Source of the DNA: Butyrivibrio sp. FCS014
Lineage (GTDB): Bacteria > Bacillota > Clostridia > Lachnospirales > Lachnospiraceae
Reading direction: 5' to 3'
Assembly (NCBI RefSeq): GCF_000526935.1
Contig: NZ_JAHA01000019.1
Span: 1,054,001 to 1,118,000 of the forward strand
Length of the DNA: 64,000 nt
Below, piece by piece: positions 62,336 through 64,000 of the stretch. Numbering within the stretch: position 1 is the stretch's first letter; every line of letters starts with the position of its first letter. The notes under the pieces are model-generated. The model saw only the letters and a list, made by a program, of their open reading frames with translations, did no database searches and had not been told where the DNA came from. Both the position numbers and the translations under genes were made by a program.

Positions 62336-64000
62336 TCACTTGTATAATTGTACTGTCATAGCAGCAATTTCATCCCAGTTATATCTATTGCACACATAAT
62401 CCGAGGCGCTATTCTTATACCGCGCAACCATCTCAGGATTTTCAATCAAGGTTTTCAGAGCTTTAACAAGTTCAGCCTTATCATTAACCCTGAATGTGAC
62501 ACCTTTATCGCTTACAACATCATAGTTTTCCGGGATATCAGATGTAAGGCAACAATTGCCATAGCTCATAGCTTCCAGCAGACTGATGGGCATTCCCTCA
62601 ATTTCGCTTGGCAAGCAATAAACATAAGCATTACTGTATAGTTCACTAAGTTCCCTGCCTTTAACAAAGCCCGTAAAAACAATCCTGTCATCGCCCTCTG
62701 CCAGTCTTTTTAGTGAGTCCACATATTCTGTCGAATCACTGCTTCCTCCGGCAATAACCAGCTTTTTATCTGTCTCAACTTCCTTAAAGGCTTCTATGAG
62801 CAAATCGATTCGCTTTTCCCTAGTAAGTCTCGAAAGCGAAAGAATGTAATCATCCCTATTAAGTCCCCATTTAGATCCTATAACATCCGCATTAACTATT
62901 TCCGGCCTTTCTATGCCATTGTATATGAGGAATGAATCTCTGTTGTAATTGTCCTTGAAATATTGCTGAAGATGCCTTGACAAAACTATCATTGCATCGG
63001 ATACACCGACAGCAACTCGCTCTCCAAATTTAATAAATGAAGATGCAAGGGACCCCCACTTTCCGGTCCTCGCCCAGTCAAGTCCATGTATGGTACAGAC
63101 CGTCCTTATTCCAAACACGGAAGGAATCCACATAAAAGCACAGGGGCCTTCAGCATGGTAATGAATCACATCATAATCTTTAAATGAAACCATAATGCTG
63201 GCTATAAACGAATAAATAAGTGCAGCAAAGCCCTTCCTGTTTATAGTAGGAACCGAAATAATACCAATACCTTCGTATCTATTCAGTGTTTTATAATCAA
63301 CCCCACTGTTTTCAGCTCCGGAGATATGCTGCCCGCTTCTGTTATAGGCATCTACCTGATGTCCCATCTTAACAAGGCGTTTGCTAAGTTCCTCTACAAC
63401 CACTTCAACTCCGCCTTCTCTTCCGGGAATATGCTTATGCCCAATCATGGCAATTTTAAGTTTATCCTTATTTACCGAAACAAACATCTTAACAGGGCAG
63501 CTTCCGGTCTTCATGACCATATTGTAAAAGCAATCCCCAATGATCCATCCATAAATAAAAAAGTTTTTGGAATCTGTAAAATAGCCTCCCGTCATCTGAT
63601 ACATGATAATATAAGCAAACAGGGCTTTATCCAGACTTTTCCCATATTTTATGCAAAGGAATCCAATCCCCAGTATGATTGAAAATACCAGTAAAATCCC
63701 AAATATTCCGCCTTCTGATATTATCCTCATAAAGGAGTTTGGAAAGGCTCCGAATCCCTCCACAAGTTCAACTGCGAACGCAGTATTTCCGTTGCCAAAT
63801 CCGGTACCAAGAAAGTATGTCTTTTTCAATACATTTGTGAGCATCGTAAGCGGCAAGGTAAGTTTGTAATAAACCATTATATCCTCACCGTTTATCATGG
63901 CAATTACCCTTTTATAAAATATGGGATTTGTGACCACAATCATGCCAACAGCAGCAATGACAAAAGCAAAAGTCCTGAGTATAATACGCTGTTTCCTACC
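62336..64000 (-). CDS. Wzy-like membrane segment fused to a GT4 glycosyltransferase (partial)
   Basis: The frame stays open to the right edge of the window, so the N-terminus is missing. The visible 554 residues start with membrane segments that look like the end of an O-antigen polymerase/ligase (FLGTGFGNGN, FPNSFMRIISEGGIFGILL). They then pass in frame, around FYNMVMKTGSCPVKMF, into a complete GT4 glycosyltransferase of the DUF1972/rhamnosyltransferase sort (IGHKHIPGREGGVE, LSLSRLTREKRIDLLI, PSEIEGMPISLLEAMSYG). An ATG before the GT4 part (at MFVSV) has no good ribosome-binding site, so a single fused protein is favoured. Specific sugar unknown. Confidence 0.88.
   Translation of the reverse strand, partial: GRKQRIILRTFAFVIAAVGMIVVTNPIFYKRVIAMINGEDIMVYYKLTLPLTMLTNVLKKTYFLGTGFGNGNTAFAVELVEGFGAFPNSFMRIISEGGIFGILLVFSIILGIGFLCIKYGKSLDKALFAYIIMYQMTGGYFTDSKNFFIYGWIIGDCFYNMVMKTGSCPVKMFVSVNKDKLKIAMIGHKHIPGREGGVEVVVEELSKRLVKMGHQVDAYNRSGQHISGAENSGVDYKTLNRYEGIGIISVPTINRKGFAALIYSFIASIMVSFKDYDVIHYHAEGPCAFMWIPSVFGIRTVCTIHGLDWARTGKWGSLASSFIKFGERVAVGVSDAMIVLSRHLQQYFKDNYNRDSFLIYNGIERPEIVNADVIGSKWGLNRDDYILSLSRLTREKRIDLLIEAFKEVETDKKLVIAGGSSDSTEYVDSLKRLAEGDDRIVFTGFVKGRELSELYSNAYVYCLPSEIEGMPISLLEAMSYGNCCLTSDIPENYDVVSDKGVTFRVNDKAELVKALKTLIENPEMVARYKNSASDYVCNRYNWDEIAAMTVQLYK

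Noticed and set aside
1..64000. CRISPR arrays, tRNA or rRNA genes, prophage genes
   Set aside because: I saw no regularly spaced repeats, no tRNA-like cloverleaf sequence, no rRNA motifs and no phage structural genes.

Overview
The window is a dense cell-surface polysaccharide region from a low-to-mid GC Gram-positive bacterium. The combination of ribonuclease J, dTDP-rhamnose genes, double-domain family 2 glycosyltransferases, YfhO and DUF6056-type membrane proteins, LicD, and many MBOAT/SGNH acyltransferase pairs suggests a Lachnospiraceae member (Butyrivibrio/Pseudobutyrivibrio-like). That placement is an inference from gene content, not from a marker gene. Almost everything is on the minus strand; only 44957-46165 and 59741-61249 are convincing plus-strand genes.

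Block A (about 1-22.9 kb, read right to left) looks like one ABC-transporter-dependent polysaccharide operon. A good promoter at 22976-22948 precedes a 1217-residue membrane-anchored GH25 lysozyme-like protein. A frameshifted polytopic membrane gene, rfbB, rfbA, a small anchored protein, rfbC, Wzm, Wzt, a methyltransferase-kinase resembling the WbdD chain terminator, two large tandem glycosyltransferases, a polytopic protein, a glycosyltransferase tail remnant, a small protein and RNase J follow. RmlD is not in the window. A terminator at 1534-1483 lies between RNase J and an MBOAT gene.

Block B (23.0-26.1 kb) is a short operon: a small anchored protein broken at an A10 tract, YfhO, and an 86-residue unknown, closed by a terminator at 23043-23012. 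Its promoter abuts relics of two transposase genes (26058-26384).

Block C (26.4-44.7 kb) is an acyltransferase array. Four MBOAT genes alternate with five SGNH-like partners, together with LicD, a possibly split polytopic gene, uridine kinase, a GtrB-like glycosyltransferase and a FAD oxidoreductase. With the MBOAT at 40-1452 and the lipoprotein at 44957, the window holds five MBOATs and six SGNH-like proteins. This suggests extensive O-acylation of surface glycans.

Block D (45-64 kb) looks like a Wzx/Wzy-type locus: polyprenyl-phosphate sugar phosphotransferase, UDP-sugar epimerase, ManC, flippase, GT2, radical SAM protein, several GT-C-like or DUF6056-like membrane proteins, a Wzz-like protein with a degenerate kinase domain, and, at the right edge, a polymerase-like membrane segment fused in frame to a GT4 glycosyltransferase. 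Divergent transcription starts from overlapping promoters near 59.67-59.70 kb.
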